Source of the DNA: Sva-07 sp963752815
Lineage (GTDB): Bacteria > Actinomycetota > Acidimicrobiia > Acidimicrobiales > Ilumatobacteraceae
Assembly (NCBI GenBank): GCA_963752815.1
Contig: CAVVZI010000015.1
Span: 310,001-374,000, forward strand
Direction of reading: 5' to 3'
Length of the DNA: 64,000 nt
Position numbers and translations under genes: made by a program. Positions 52,763 to 61,966 of this stretch are shown in pieces. Position 1 is the first letter of the stretch. The number at the start of each line of letters is the position of its first letter. The notes under the pieces are model-generated. The model did no database searches and was not told the origin of the DNA. It was given only the letters and a program-made list of their open reading frames with translations.

Positions 52763-54556
52763 TCAGGTCCGTTCGTCGATCAGCTCGGAGCCCGGGAAAG
52801 CCTCGGCGAGCCGATCGATCGGCGACTTGACGCTCTCCGGCGGCGCGTCGACGAGGTCGTCCAGATCGACATCGTCGTCGTCCGGCGGATCGTCGATCGG
52901 TGCCGGCGCGGCCGGCGCGGAAGACGCCGCGGGAACGGGGCGCGCCGCTTCGGGCGACGCGGTCGGCTCGACCGAGTTCGGGGCCGGTTCGGCGGCGGGC
53001 GTCGGTGGCGCCGTGGTCGGGGTCGCGGTCGACTCGCCCTCGACGAGCAACTGCACAACGACATCCGCGCCGGTGGCGTTGCGGATGGCAGCCTCGACGG
53101 CCTCGCGATGCTGTTCGCACTTCTCGCGGTGCGCGACGTTCGGGAGCGAGAACGTGACTGCCCCGTCGGCGACCCCGACCAACGTGGCCGGCGCGTACAC
53201 CGCACGGGTCATCCCGCGCAGCGCGGGACGGACCGTCTGCTCCCAGACCTCGGACGTCAGTCCGGTGCTGGGCGCCGCTGGGCTGGGCGTCGCGGCCACC
53301 GACGGTGCGGCGTCGGGCGCGGGTTCCGGCTGCACGGCAGCGGGCGCGGTGGGAGCTGCCGTTCGGGCGCGCCCGCCGAGCGTGGCGCGAGCGGTGTTCG
53401 GATCGGCGGCAGCTGTCGGCGCGGCCGGAGCACCTGCCGCAGCGGCCGGCACGCCGGCGGCAACCTGCTCCTCGAGGCGGTGCAGGCGAGCGAGGAGCGC
53501 ACCGAGGTCCGGGGCGACCGAGTCGGCCGTCAACTGCACCGCGGCCACGTCGAGCAGGACGCGAGCGTCCGGGGCCTGGCGCATGTCGCTCAGCGCCGCG
53601 CCGAGGGTTTCGATCCCGCGCACGAGCCCGGCCGCGCCCAACCGGCCGGCCTGGTCGGTGAGCGTGTCGATGTGCTGACCCGACACCGGCACGAGTTCGG
53701 GCGCCATGAGGCACAGGAACCCGTTGCGCATGAAGCCGATCAACTCCTCGGTCAGCGTGCGCGGATCGCGACCGATGCTGATCGCGTGCGCCACCATCGT
53801 CAGCGCCCGCCCCGGATCGCGATCGATCATCGCTTCGACGAACTCGTCGAGCGGAACGGTCTCGACGCCGTCGTCGCCGATGCTCGCCACCAACTCCAGC
53901 GCGGACAGGGCGTCCCGCGCCGATCCCGCCCCTTGGCGCAGCACCTGGTCGAGCGCGGCGTCACTGACCTCGAGGCCGGCGTCGTCGGCCACCCATCGCA
54001 CATGCTCGGCCAGCGTGTCGGGCGGCAGGAGGTGGAACTGGAGGTGCTGCGTGCGGCTCCGGATGGTGTCGGACATCTTCTGCGGGTCGGTCGTGGCGAG
54101 CACGAACACGACGTGCGGAGGCGGCTCCTCGAGCGTCTTCAACAGGGCTGCTTCGGCGGCCTTCGAAAGCATGTGCACCTCGTCGAGGATGTACACCTTG
54201 TGGCGCCCCGGTGTGCCGAGCGACGCCTTCTCGATGAGGTCGCGCATCGCGTCGACTCCGTTGTTGCTCGCCGCGTCGAGTTCGTGGACGTCGTAGCTCG
54301 TGCCCCGTTCCACGGCGAGACACGACTCGCACTCACAGCAGGGCTCACCGTCGACCGGATTGGCGCAGTTGAGGACCTTGGCGAGGATGCGCGCCGAGGT
54401 GGTCTTGCCGGTCCCACGCGGGCCCGAGAACAGATAGGCCTGGCCCTCGCGTCCCTCGGCGACCGCGGTGCGCAAGGCCTTGACCACGTGGTCCTGGCCT
54501 TTGACCTCACTGAACCGTCGGGGCCGGTAGCGGCGGTACAGCGACTGGGTGGCCAT
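52763..54556 (-). CDS. dnaX: DNA polymerase III subunits gamma/tau
   Basis: 597 residues from ATG 54556 (ATG 54565 possible). Begins TQSLYRRYRPRRFSEVKGQD; Walker A GPRGTGKTTSA; zinc site CANPVDGEPCCECESC; DEVHMLSK. Domain III follows, then an Ala/Pro-rich linker from about residue 365 with a conserved globular segment (VWEQTVRPALRGMTRAVYAP) and an acidic tail. Clamp-loader ATPase. No slippery A-run for programmed frameshifting was noticed. Intact. Confidence 0.96.
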   Translation of the reverse strand: MATQSLYRRYRPRRFSEVKGQDHVVKALRTAVAEGREGQAYLFSGPRGTGKTTSARILAKVLNCANPVDGEPCCECESCLAVERGTSYDVHELDAASNNGVDAMRDLIEKASLGTPGRHKVYILDEVHMLSKAAEAALLKTLEEPPPHVVFVLATTDPQKMSDTIRSRTQHLQFHLLPPDTLAEHVRWVADDAGLEVSDAALDQVLRQGAGSARDALSALELVASIGDDGVETVPLDEFVEAMIDRDPGRALTMVAHAISIGRDPRTLTEELIGFMRNGFLCLMAPELVPVSGQHIDTLTDQAGRLGAAGLVRGIETLGAALSDMRQAPDARVLLDVAAVQLTADSVAPDLGALLARLHRLEEQVAAGVPAAAAGAPAAPTAAADPNTARATLGGRARTAAPTAPAAVQPEPAPDAAPSVAATPSPAAPSTGLTSEVWEQTVRPALRGMTRAVYAPATLVGVADGAVTFSLPNVAHREKCEQHREAVEAAIRNATGADVVVQLLVEGESTATPTTAPPTPAAEPAPNSVEPTASPEAARPVPAASSAPAAPAPIDDPPDDDDVDLDDLVDAPPESVKSPIDRLAEAFPGSELIDERT

Positions 54557-54646
54557 CGCGGCCACGATACCCAGCGGATGTGACAGCGACGGCGGGGCGC
54601 GCCGCCATGACCGCGATCGCCTGACCGGTCTCCCTATGGTTGCTCC

Positions 54647-55117
54647 ATGGCGTCATACTCGGGGATGGTGCCGCGATCGATCGTGCTGGGGTTGGTCGTC
54701 GCGCTCGCCGCCTGCTCGTCGGATCCCGCCCCTGCGCCCACCGCCGCGGCGTATCTCGCGGGCCTCGAATCGGTGTGCGCCGGCACCACGACCGCGCTCG
54801 ACGCGCTCCCCGATCCTCCCGACGGGATCAGCGTCACCGACTTCGCCACCCAGGCGAGCGACCTCTTGCGCAGCGAGGCCGAAGCCATCCGGGCCCTCGC
54901 GGCGCCCGACGAGCTGGACGACGATCACCGCGCGTTGATCCGGAACGACGAGGAGCAGGCTGCCGCTTGGAGCGACCTCGCCGACGCCGCCGGAGGACCC
55001 GACATCAATGCTGAGTCGCTCGACGAGCTGACCACGACGATCGCCCAACTCAACCTCGGACGCGACGATCTCGTCACGGAGATGGGCGCACCGTCCTGTG
55101 TCCGTACTCCCGGCTGA
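54647..55117 (+). CDS. Small lipoprotein of unknown function
   Basis: 156 residues. Signal peptide ending in lipobox ALAAC (Cys about residue 23), then a mature helical domain (AAYLAGLESVCAGTTTALDA, SDLLRSEAEAIRALAAPDEL) with a second Cys near the C-terminus that may pair with the first mature Cys. Starts at ATG 54647, or at ATG 54665. No family recognised. Confidence 0.65.
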   Translation: MASYSGMVPRSIVLGLVVALAACSSDPAPAPTAAAYLAGLESVCAGTTTALDALPDPPDGISVTDFATQASDLLRSEAEAIRALAAPDELDDDHRALIRNDEEQAAAWSDLADAAGGPDINAESLDELTTTIAQLNLGRDDLVTEMGAPSCVRTPG

Positions 55118-55177
55118 CGATCGCGGTGACGAGGCTCCCGTCCGAGCGATTCGCCGACCACTAGCCTCAGGCCGACC

Positions 55178-57046
55178 GTGACCCGACCAACCGTACGCCC
55201 CGCTCACCGGCGCCTCAGCCGGACGTCCGCCATCGCCGCGCTCGCCCTCGGGGTCGTGGCGTTCGGGTCGCTCGTCGAGTCCGCCGTGGTTCACGCCGAG
55301 GCCACCGTCGTGAGTTCCGATCCCGCCGACGGATCGACCATCGCCACCTCCCCCACGCAGATCTCGATCGTGTTCTCCGAGGAGTTGGGCACCGAGGCCA
55401 ACACCGTCACGCTCAGCTGCAACACCGAGGTCGTCACGCTCGGCCGACCGGAGGTCGGCGCCGACGGCGTCACGCTGGCGGTCCTGGTTCCGTCCGCGCT
55501 GCCGAAGGGGACGTGCGTCGCCAACTGGTTGGTGAGCGACACCGAGGGTGCGCCGAACGGGACGGGCACCATCACCTTCAACGTGTCGAGCGACCCGGTC
55601 GTCACGACCACCACGGTCGCTGACGCCGCGGCCGCCACCGAAACGACGCTCGCCACCACCGCGGTCGTCGACCCGAACGCATCCACCAGCACGCCGACCG
55701 ACGTCGTGAGTCCGACCGAAGCCGAGACCGGTCAAGGGCCGCTGTGGCTCGGCCGCCTGCTCTCGGTGCTCGGCGTCGCCATCCTCTTCGGGTCGCTCGT
55801 CACGATCGCCGCGGCCTGGCCCGAAGGCGTCGAGTACCTCGTGGCCGTCCGGTTCATCCGGATGATCTGGATCGTGGCGCTGGTCGGCACGGTCCTGTAC
55901 GTCGCCGCGGCCACCGCGGCGGCGACGGGAGAATCGTTCGGCAGCGGGCTCAATCCGGCGAACTGGCTCGACCTGTTCGATGCCGGCGCGCCCGGCATCG
56001 CTGCGATCGCCCGCCTGATCCTGGTGCTCGGGTCGGGCTGGGTCGCGTTCCGACCCGACCGGGTGATCGATCCGACCACGCAGATGGCCGCACTCGGCAT
56101 CCCGGGGTTGGCGGTGGCCACCATGGGCTTCAGCCGGACCGGCGGCGACCTCGCGTTGATCGGGATCGCCACCGGAATGCTGCACGCCATCGCGATGGCG
56201 ATCTGGATCGGCGGGGTGGTGCTGCTCGCCCGGGTCGTGCTGGCCGGACCAGGTGAGGAGGATCTGGTGCACGCGGTGCGTGGCTTCTGCCGGATCTCCA
56301 ACGTCGCGATCATCGCCACCGTGGTAACCGGGTTGATCCAGACGGTTCGGCTCGACGGAGGCGACCTGTTCGGATCGAGTCACGGCCGGGTGCTGCTCCT
56401 GAAGACCGTGGCCGTGGCGATCATGCTGTTCATCGCCATCAAGGCCCGCCAATTCGTGAACGAACGGCTCGCCCGCGCCAACGAGATGACCGTGCCGATG
56501 GCCGACCGCCTGCGGCGCGCGTTCGGTACCGAGGCGGCGATCGGGATCGTCGCGGTGGCGTTGAGCGCGTGGATGTTCGCCCTCACGCCTCCGAACAGCG
56601 ACGCCGGCACCTCGATCGACTACGTGATCGAGCAGCACTTCGAGGTGCCCGAGGGCGATCTCGACGTCACGGTCAGACTCACCCAGGACACTCCCGGGCT
56701 GGTCGGCATGGAGGTCGAGGTCGACGCTCCCGAGGCCAACCTGTCCCAACTCGTCGTGGTGTTCACCGCCCCGCCGAACCCCGACGTCGGAACGATCACC
56801 CAGCCGATCCCACTCACCGGCCAGGGTGTGGCCGTACGTCTCGCCGAGAACGGTCTGCCCCTCACGGTGGCCGGCACGTGGCAGGTGCAGATCAGTGCCG
56901 TCACCGCGGCCGGCGTGGTGGCGCCCGATCCGCAGACCTTCGTGATCCGCAACGACGACGGGTCGTCGCCCACCACCGACCTCACGGTCCCGCCCGTGGT
57001 CATCGAAACCACCGTCGCCCCCGCCCCGGCCACCACCACCGGCTGA
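55178..57046 (+). CDS. CopC/CopD fusion-type membrane protein
   Basis: 622 residues from GTG 55178. Signal peptide to about residue 40 (cut near VVHAEA), CopC-like beta domain (VVSSDPADGSTIATSPTQIS), Thr-rich linker, then eight or so CopD-like membrane helices (WLGRLLSVLGVAILFGSLVT ... AIAMAIWIGGVVLLARVV), and a C-terminal extracytoplasmic beta domain. The mature N-terminus lacks the His that copper-binding CopC proteins use, so copper transport is uncertain. Confidence 0.82.
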   Translation: MTRPTVRPAHRRLSRTSAIAALALGVVAFGSLVESAVVHAEATVVSSDPADGSTIATSPTQISIVFSEELGTEANTVTLSCNTEVVTLGRPEVGADGVTLAVLVPSALPKGTCVANWLVSDTEGAPNGTGTITFNVSSDPVVTTTTVADAAAATETTLATTAVVDPNASTSTPTDVVSPTEAETGQGPLWLGRLLSVLGVAILFGSLVTIAAAWPEGVEYLVAVRFIRMIWIVALVGTVLYVAAATAAATGESFGSGLNPANWLDLFDAGAPGIAAIARLILVLGSGWVAFRPDRVIDPTTQMAALGIPGLAVATMGFSRTGGDLALIGIATGMLHAIAMAIWIGGVVLLARVVLAGPGEEDLVHAVRGFCRISNVAIIATVVTGLIQTVRLDGGDLFGSSHGRVLLLKTVAVAIMLFIAIKARQFVNERLARANEMTVPMADRLRRAFGTEAAIGIVAVALSAWMFALTPPNSDAGTSIDYVIEQHFEVPEGDLDVTVRLTQDTPGLVGMEVEVDAPEANLSQLVVVFTAPPNPDVGTITQPIPLTGQGVAVRLAENGLPLTVAGTWQVQISAVTAAGVVAPDPQTFVIRNDDGSSPTTDLTVPPVVIETTVAPAPATTTG

Positions 57047-57148
57047 ACCTGTCGCGGTGGGGTCAGGCACAACGCAACAGGTTGTGCAGGATCAGTCGCG
57101 CCGTGGGCGATGACCTGTTGCGTTGTGCCTGACCCCGCGCGACAGGTT
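57046..57148. repeat. Very long inverted repeat between convergent genes
   Basis: Inner exact 24-bp arms (57059-57082 and 57113-57136, containing GGTCAGGCACAACGCAACAG), extended outward by a second exact 11-bp pair, AACCTGTCGCG (57046-57056) and CGCGACAGGTT (57138-57148). Total arms about 36 bp. It fills the gap between the CopC/CopD and LigC stop codons and could end transcription in both directions. The GGTCAGGCAC/TGACCCC core recurs at 58299-58309 and partly at 41058-41070. Confidence 0.88.
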
Positions 57149-57151
57149 CGG

Positions 57152-58270
57152 TCAGCGGGCGATGAACTCGGCGAACGAGATCGGTTCGGCGACGTCGAGC
57201 TGGTCGTAGCGGCAGCTCTCGGGACTGCGATCGGGACGCCAGCGGAGGAACTTCACGCCGTGCCGGAAGCGGCGGTTCTCGAGCTGGCCGAACGTCACCT
57301 CGGCCACGAGCCCCATCTTGATCGGCACGAACGACAGGTCCTTGCCGGCGTTCCACCGGCTGCCCCCCGTGCTCGCCTTCGACTGTGCACCGGCGCCGTC
57401 CCACTCCGCCCACTCCCGCCACGGGTGCCCGTCGAGCGCATCGTGGATGCGCGGCTCGAGTTCGGCGAGCAGTTCCGCCCGCCGCGCCACACTGAACGCC
57501 GCGGCCACGCCGACCGAATGCATGTCGCCTTCGTCGTCGAACAGTCCGAGCAGCAGCGAGCCCACACCCTGACCGTCCTTGTGGATGCGGTACCCCGCGA
57601 CGGCGCAGTCGGCGGTCCGCTCGTGCTTGACCTTGATCAACGATCGCTTCCCCGGCTCGTAGGTGCCCACGAGCGGCTTGGCGATCACCCCGTCGAGCCC
57701 GGCGCCTTCGAACCGACCGAACCACTCGTCGGCGACGTCGCGCGACGTGCTGGCGGGCGTGAGGTGCACCGTTGCGTTCGGCCTGACGAGCGATTCGAGC
57801 AGCGACCGGCGGTCGGACATCGGCAGGTCGAGCACCGCTCGATCACCGTCGGCGAGCACGTCGAAGGCGACGAATGCCGCCGGCGTCTCCGCCGCCAGCC
57901 GATCGATGCGCGACTTGGCTGGGTGGATGCGCTGTAGCAACGCGTCGAAGTCGAGCCCGTTCCCGCCGGTGTCGGCCACGACGATCTCGCCGTCGACGAT
58001 GCAGCGTTCCGGGAGCGCCTCGCGGAGCGGATCGACCAGTTCGGGGAAATAGCGCGTCAACGGCCGGAGTTTGCGGCTGAACAGCTCGAGGCGGTCACCC
58101 TCGCGGAACACGATGCAGCGGAAGCCGTCCCACTTCGGCTCGTAGAGCCAGCCGTCACCGTCGGGGATCGTCCGGGCGAGCTTGGCCAGCATCGGTTCGA
58201 TCGGCGGCTGCAGCGGCAGGTCGAACGGTTCGGCGGCGGGATCCGTGGGCTCGGCAGGCATGCCCACCAT
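57152..58270 (-). CDS. ligC: ATP-dependent DNA ligase, LigC type
   Basis: 372 residues. Adenylation motif I KWDGFR with the catalytic Lys, motif III LDFDALLQRIH region, motif IV DGVIAKPL, motif V LIKVKHERTADCAV. OB-fold C-terminus (GLVAEVTFGQLENRRFRHGV). Stand-alone ligase for repair, as LigC in mycobacteria. ATG 58270 is used; ATG 58261 and GTG 58285 are also possible. Intact. Confidence 0.92.
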   Translation of the reverse strand: MVGMPAEPTDPAAEPFDLPLQPPIEPMLAKLARTIPDGDGWLYEPKWDGFRCIVFREGDRLELFSRKLRPLTRYFPELVDPLREALPERCIVDGEIVVADTGGNGLDFDALLQRIHPAKSRIDRLAAETPAAFVAFDVLADGDRAVLDLPMSDRRSLLESLVRPNATVHLTPASTSRDVADEWFGRFEGAGLDGVIAKPLVGTYEPGKRSLIKVKHERTADCAVAGYRIHKDGQGVGSLLLGLFDDEGDMHSVGVAAAFSVARRAELLAELEPRIHDALDGHPWREWAEWDGAGAQSKASTGGSRWNAGKDLSFVPIKMGLVAEVTFGQLENRRFRHGVKFLRWRPDRSPESCRYDQLDVAEPISFAEFIAR

Positions 58271-58287
58271 CTTCGCCGATCGCACGT

Positions 58288-58318
58288 GAAACGTTCGGTG
58301 CCTGACCCCGAACGTTTC
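58288..58318. repeat. Inverted repeat in the ligC/pccB divergent region
   Basis: GAAACGTTCGG (58288-58298) and CCGAACGTTTC (58308-58318) with loop TGCCTGACC, whose TGCCTGACCCC also occurs at 57126-57136. It lies between divergent start codons, so it might be an operator instead of a terminator. Confidence 0.75.
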
Positions 58319-58367
58319 GGGTTGCCGATCTGTGGGGGCGAGGCATCACGAAGTAGCGTCGCAGGAC

Positions 58368-59921
58368 GTGACGACGCCGATGCAGGACAAACTCGACGAC
58401 CTCAAGCAGCGGCAGGAGCAGGCGTTCAACGCCGGGTCCCCGCGCTCGGTCGAACGCCAGCACGAGAAGGGCAAGATGCTCGCCCGCGAGCGGCTCGAGT
58501 ACTTCCTCGACGACGGCTCGTTCCACGAACTCGACCTGCTCGCCCGCCACCGCGCCCACGCGGCGGGGCTCGAGGACCGCCCCTACACCGACGGTGTGAT
58601 CACCGGCTGGGGCACGGTCGAGGGCCGCAAGGTGTTCGTGTTCTCGCAGGACTTCACCGTGTTCGGCGGCGCGCTGGGCGAGGTGTTCGCCGAGAAGATC
58701 CACAAGCTGATGGACCTCGCGGTCAAGGTCGGAGCGCCGCTGATCGGGCTCAACGACGGCGCCGGCGCCCGTATCCAGGAAGGCGTCGTCAGCCTCGCCA
58801 GCTACGGCGGGATCTTCCACCGCAACGTCCTGGCCTCCGGCGTCATCCCCCAGATCTCCGTGATCCTCGGGCCGTGCGCCGGCGGCGCCGTGTACTCACC
58901 GGCGATGACCGACTTCATCTTCATGGTCCGCGAGTCGAGCCACATGTTCATCACCGGCCCCGATGTGGTCAAGACCGTGACCGGCGAGGACGTCACCCTC
59001 GAGGAGCTCGGTGGTGCGATGAGCCACGCCTCGAAGTCCGGAGTCGCCACGTTCGTGTCGGCCGACGAGAAATCGTGCCTCGACGACGTGCGCTTCCTGC
59101 TGTCGTTCCTGCCGCAGAACAACCTGGAGGAGCCGCCGGTCGAGGACCTCGGCGACGACCCCGACCGCCTGTGCCCCGAGCTGCGCGACATCATGCCGCC
59201 CAGCCCCAACATGCCGTACGACATGACCGAGGTGATCCGCCACGTCGTCGACGACGGCGAGTTCTTCGAGTACTTCCCGCACTGGGCGAAGTCGATCGTG
59301 TGCGGGTTCTCCCGCCTCGACGGGCACCCGGTCGGCATCGTCGGCAACCAGCCCAAGATGCTCGCCGGCGTGCTCGACATCGAGTCGTCGGAGAAGGCGG
59401 CCCGGTTCGTGCGCACCTGCGACTCGTTCAACATCCCGCTGGTCACCTTCGTCGACGTCCCCGGCTTCCTGCCCGGCGTCGACCAGGAGTACGGCGGCAT
59501 CATCCGCCACGGCGCCAAGCTGCTGTACGCGTACTGCGAGGCGACGGTGCCGCGCATCCAGGTGATCACCCGCAAGGCCTACGGCGGCGCGTACGTCGTG
59601 ATGAACTCGAAGTCGATCGGCGCCGACCTGGCGTTCGCCTGGCCCACGGCCGAACTCGCCGTGATGGGTCCGCAGGGTGCCGTCGAGATCGTCTACCGCC
59701 GCGAACTCCAGCAGGCGGCCGACCCGATCGCCCGACGGGCCGAACTGGTCCTCGAGTACACCGACAAGTACGCCAACCCCTACGCGGCGGCCGAACGCGG
59801 CTACATCGACGACGTGATCGACCCCGCCGAAACCCGGCGCAAGCTCATCGCCGGTTTGCGCATGCTGTCGACGAAGCGGGAAGAACTGCCTCGGCGCAAG
59901 CACGGCAACGTGCCGCTCTGA
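58368..59921 (+). CDS. pccB: Acyl-CoA/propionyl-CoA carboxylase beta subunit
   Basis: 517 residues from GTG 58368 (ATG 58380 also possible). Carboxyltransferase: N-half GLNDGAGARIQEGVVSLASY, acyl-CoA site GPCAGGAVYSPAMTDFIFMV, C-half PTAELAVMGPQGAVEIVYRR and biotin site SYGGIFHRN. Probably makes methylmalonyl-CoA, fitting the nearby ccr. Biotin-bearing alpha subunit is outside the window. A small epsilon subunit follows, typical of actinobacteria. Confidence 0.94.
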   Translation: MTTPMQDKLDDLKQRQEQAFNAGSPRSVERQHEKGKMLARERLEYFLDDGSFHELDLLARHRAHAAGLEDRPYTDGVITGWGTVEGRKVFVFSQDFTVFGGALGEVFAEKIHKLMDLAVKVGAPLIGLNDGAGARIQEGVVSLASYGGIFHRNVLASGVIPQISVILGPCAGGAVYSPAMTDFIFMVRESSHMFITGPDVVKTVTGEDVTLEELGGAMSHASKSGVATFVSADEKSCLDDVRFLLSFLPQNNLEEPPVEDLGDDPDRLCPELRDIMPPSPNMPYDMTEVIRHVVDDGEFFEYFPHWAKSIVCGFSRLDGHPVGIVGNQPKMLAGVLDIESSEKAARFVRTCDSFNIPLVTFVDVPGFLPGVDQEYGGIIRHGAKLLYAYCEATVPRIQVITRKAYGGAYVVMNSKSIGADLAFAWPTAELAVMGPQGAVEIVYRRELQQAADPIARRAELVLEYTDKYANPYAAAERGYIDDVIDPAETRRKLIAGLRMLSTKREELPRRKHGNVPL

Positions 59922-59962
59922 TGTGCACCTGCTGTTTGATCGATGACGAGGTGAGCCGATGA
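59921..59962 (+). other. 13-codon mini-ORF bridging pccB and the epsilon subunit gene
   Basis: MCTCCLIDDEVSR. Its ATG overlaps the pccB stop (TGATG) and its TGA overlaps the next ATG (ATGA), so ribosomes could pass through all three frames without leaving the message. Either a coupling device or chance. Confidence 0.3.
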
Positions 59963-60135
59963 CGACCCCGCCGACCGACGAGGAAGCCGCGGTGATCGTT
60001 GCCGCGATCGAGGGCCTGTGGCCGAGGGCGTCGGCGGTCGCCGCCGTCCCGCCGAGCCGCGATCGATCGTGGCGTTTCAGCGGGCGCTGGTGGGCCCGAC
60101 CGGTGCCCGTCCGCCGCGACCGTCCCTGGCGCTGA
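59959..60135 (+). CDS. Acyl-CoA carboxylase epsilon subunit
   Basis: 58 residues: an acidic N-terminus (TTPPTDEEAAVIVAAIEGLW) and the family ending RWRFSGRWW-like (SWRFSGRWWARPVPVRRDRP). Small regulatory subunits of this kind follow the beta subunit in actinobacteria and stabilise the carboxylase. ATG 59959 lies 37 bases after pccB. Too short for most gene callers, but the WW and basic tail are diagnostic. Confidence 0.82.
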   Translation: MTTPPTDEEAAVIVAAIEGLWPRASAVAAVPPSRDRSWRFSGRWWARPVPVRRDRPWR

Positions 60136-60209
60136 CCGACAGGCCCCTCGGCCACGCCGGCATCGACCCTCGCCCCCGCCCGGGACCGGCGATCTGCCAC
60201 ACTCGGCTC

Positions 60210-60878
60210 ATGGGTATGCAGTTGCCACCGCCACCCCGACCGGGTGGGCCAATCGTGCCGCCACCCCCACCCGGTGCGCCCGCCGGGGCCGGCGCACCAC
60301 CGCCGCCGCCACCACCCTCGCCTCCACCACCGGCCACGTTCGCCCCGTCGCTCCCGCCCGGGTACCAGGGCTACACGTCGGCCGACATCGGCCAACTCGC
60401 CGGGTTCTGGATCCGGTTCGCGAGCTGGCTGCTCGACAGCATCCTGTACGGCCTCCTGGCGGCAGTGTTCATCGTCCCGGCGATCATCATCGGCGTCAAC
60501 GCGTTCGACGGCTGCAAGTTCGTCGACAGTGGCGACTTCAACGAGACGCAGGAACTCCTGTGTCCCCCCGGAACTCCGGATGCGGGCCCTGTGGCGGCGG
60601 CTGTCGCGCTCGGTGTCATCGGCCTGCTGATCGTGCTCTTCATCTACGTGCGTGCGTTGGGGCGCGGCCAGACCTGGGGAATGAGGATCACGAACATCCG
60701 GCTCGTGCGCTCCGACAACGGGATGCCGGTCGGGTTCGGCAAGGCGCTCGGGCGCACGCTGTTCGCCAACATCGTGTCGGCCAACGTGTTCTACCTCGGA
60801 TACCTCTGGGCGGCCTGGGACGACCGCAAACAGACGTGGCAGGACAAGATCGTCAGCTCGTACGTCGTGCGGAACTGA
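60210..60878 (+). CDS. RDD-family membrane protein with proline-rich N-terminus
   Basis: 222 residues. The first ~60 residues are Pro-rich (LPPPPRPGGPIVPPPP), then an RDD domain with R/D pattern FWIRFASWLLDSILYGLLAA, two or three helices, and the segment GQTWGMRITNIRLVRSDNGM. RDD proteins are small transporters or assembly factors; function unknown here. A 74-base gap follows the epsilon subunit gene. Confidence 0.8.
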   Translation: MGMQLPPPPRPGGPIVPPPPPGAPAGAGAPPPPPPPSPPPPATFAPSLPPGYQGYTSADIGQLAGFWIRFASWLLDSILYGLLAAVFIVPAIIIGVNAFDGCKFVDSGDFNETQELLCPPGTPDAGPVAAAVALGVIGLLIVLFIYVRALGRGQTWGMRITNIRLVRSDNGMPVGFGKALGRTLFANIVSANVFYLGYLWAAWDDRKQTWQDKIVSSYVVRN

Positions 60879-60900
60879 TCGGTCGCGAGGGGCGCACCGA

Positions 60901-61907
60901 TGGACGTCACCACTGTCGCCGACGATCTCGTCGTGATGCACGAAGGCATCCAGGCTCACCGGTTCGCCGAACTGGCGGCGGGCACCGAGTACCAGTTCTT
61001 CGACCAGCACGTGCGCACGCTCGATCGTCCGCGCGGCGAACTGTTGTGCCGGTTCGCCACGGTCAACGACGTGCACTTCGGCGAGATCGAAGCGGGCCGT
61101 ATCGACGACCTGGTCGAGGGTCCGATCCAACGCGTGGCTCCGGGGGCCGAACCGCATCCCGAGGTGATGAACCATGCCGCGGTGGCGGAGATGGCGGCGA
61201 TCGATCCCGCGGCCGTGATCGTCAAGGGCGATCTGTCCACCGACGGGACCGCCGCCGAATGGGCGGCGTTCGAGGCGTGCTATCGCACGGCGTTCGGAGA
61301 CCGGTTGCGCGTCGTGCGCGGCAACCACGATGCGTACCAACACCAGGACGCCTACGCGGGCGATCAGTGGATCGAGCTTCCGGGACTGGTGGTCGCCCTC
61401 CTCGACACCGCGATCCCCGGCGAGACGACCGGACAGATCACGACCGAACAGCTCGAGTGGCTCGACGACCGGACCGCCGGATCGGATCGGCCGGTGCTGG
61501 TGATGGGCCACCACCAGCAGTGGATCGCCGGGCAGGGTGGATCGCGCAGCGACGACTATTTCGGGCTCCATCCGGATTCCAGCGATGCGCTCGACGAGCT
61601 CTGCGTCCGCCGCACCGCCGTGCTGGGGTACGCGGCGGGCCACACCCACCGCCACCGGGTGCGTCCGATGACCCGCTCCGGCGTTCCGTCGATCGAGGTC
61701 GGCTGCACCAAGGACTTTCCCGGCACCTGGGCCGAGTACCGGGTGTTCGACGGCGGGGTCATGCAGGTGGTGCACCGCATGTCGTCGGAGCCGGCCCTCG
61801 AATGGAGCGAGTCGTGCCGGCACCTCTACGCCGACTTCGGCATCGACTACGAGGGGTACGCGCTGGGTTCGCTCGCCGATCGCTGCTTCGTCATCCCGCT
61901 CCGCTGA
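60901..61907 (+). CDS. Metallophosphoesterase
   Basis: 335 residues with all calcineurin-like motifs: NDVHFGE, KGDLSTDG, GNHDAY, GHHQQW, GHTHRH. No signal peptide, so cytoplasmic. Resembles CpdA-like cyclic-nucleotide phosphodiesterases in motif order, but the substrate is not determined. Start ATG 60901 lies 22 bases after the RDD gene stop. Confidence 0.88.
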
Positions 61908-61966
61908 CGCGGCGCGACGCGCGACACTCGGTCCGACCAGCACGAACATGCACCGAGGGGACGTCC

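Noticed and set aside
54653..57070. Long minus-strand open frame opposite the lipoprotein and CopC/CopD genes
   Set aside because: Same antisense artefact; no start signal or motif.
58896..61949. Long minus-strand open frame opposite pccB and following genes
   Set aside because: The plus strand holds well-conserved enzymes; the antisense protein is low-complexity His/Arg/Asp-rich.
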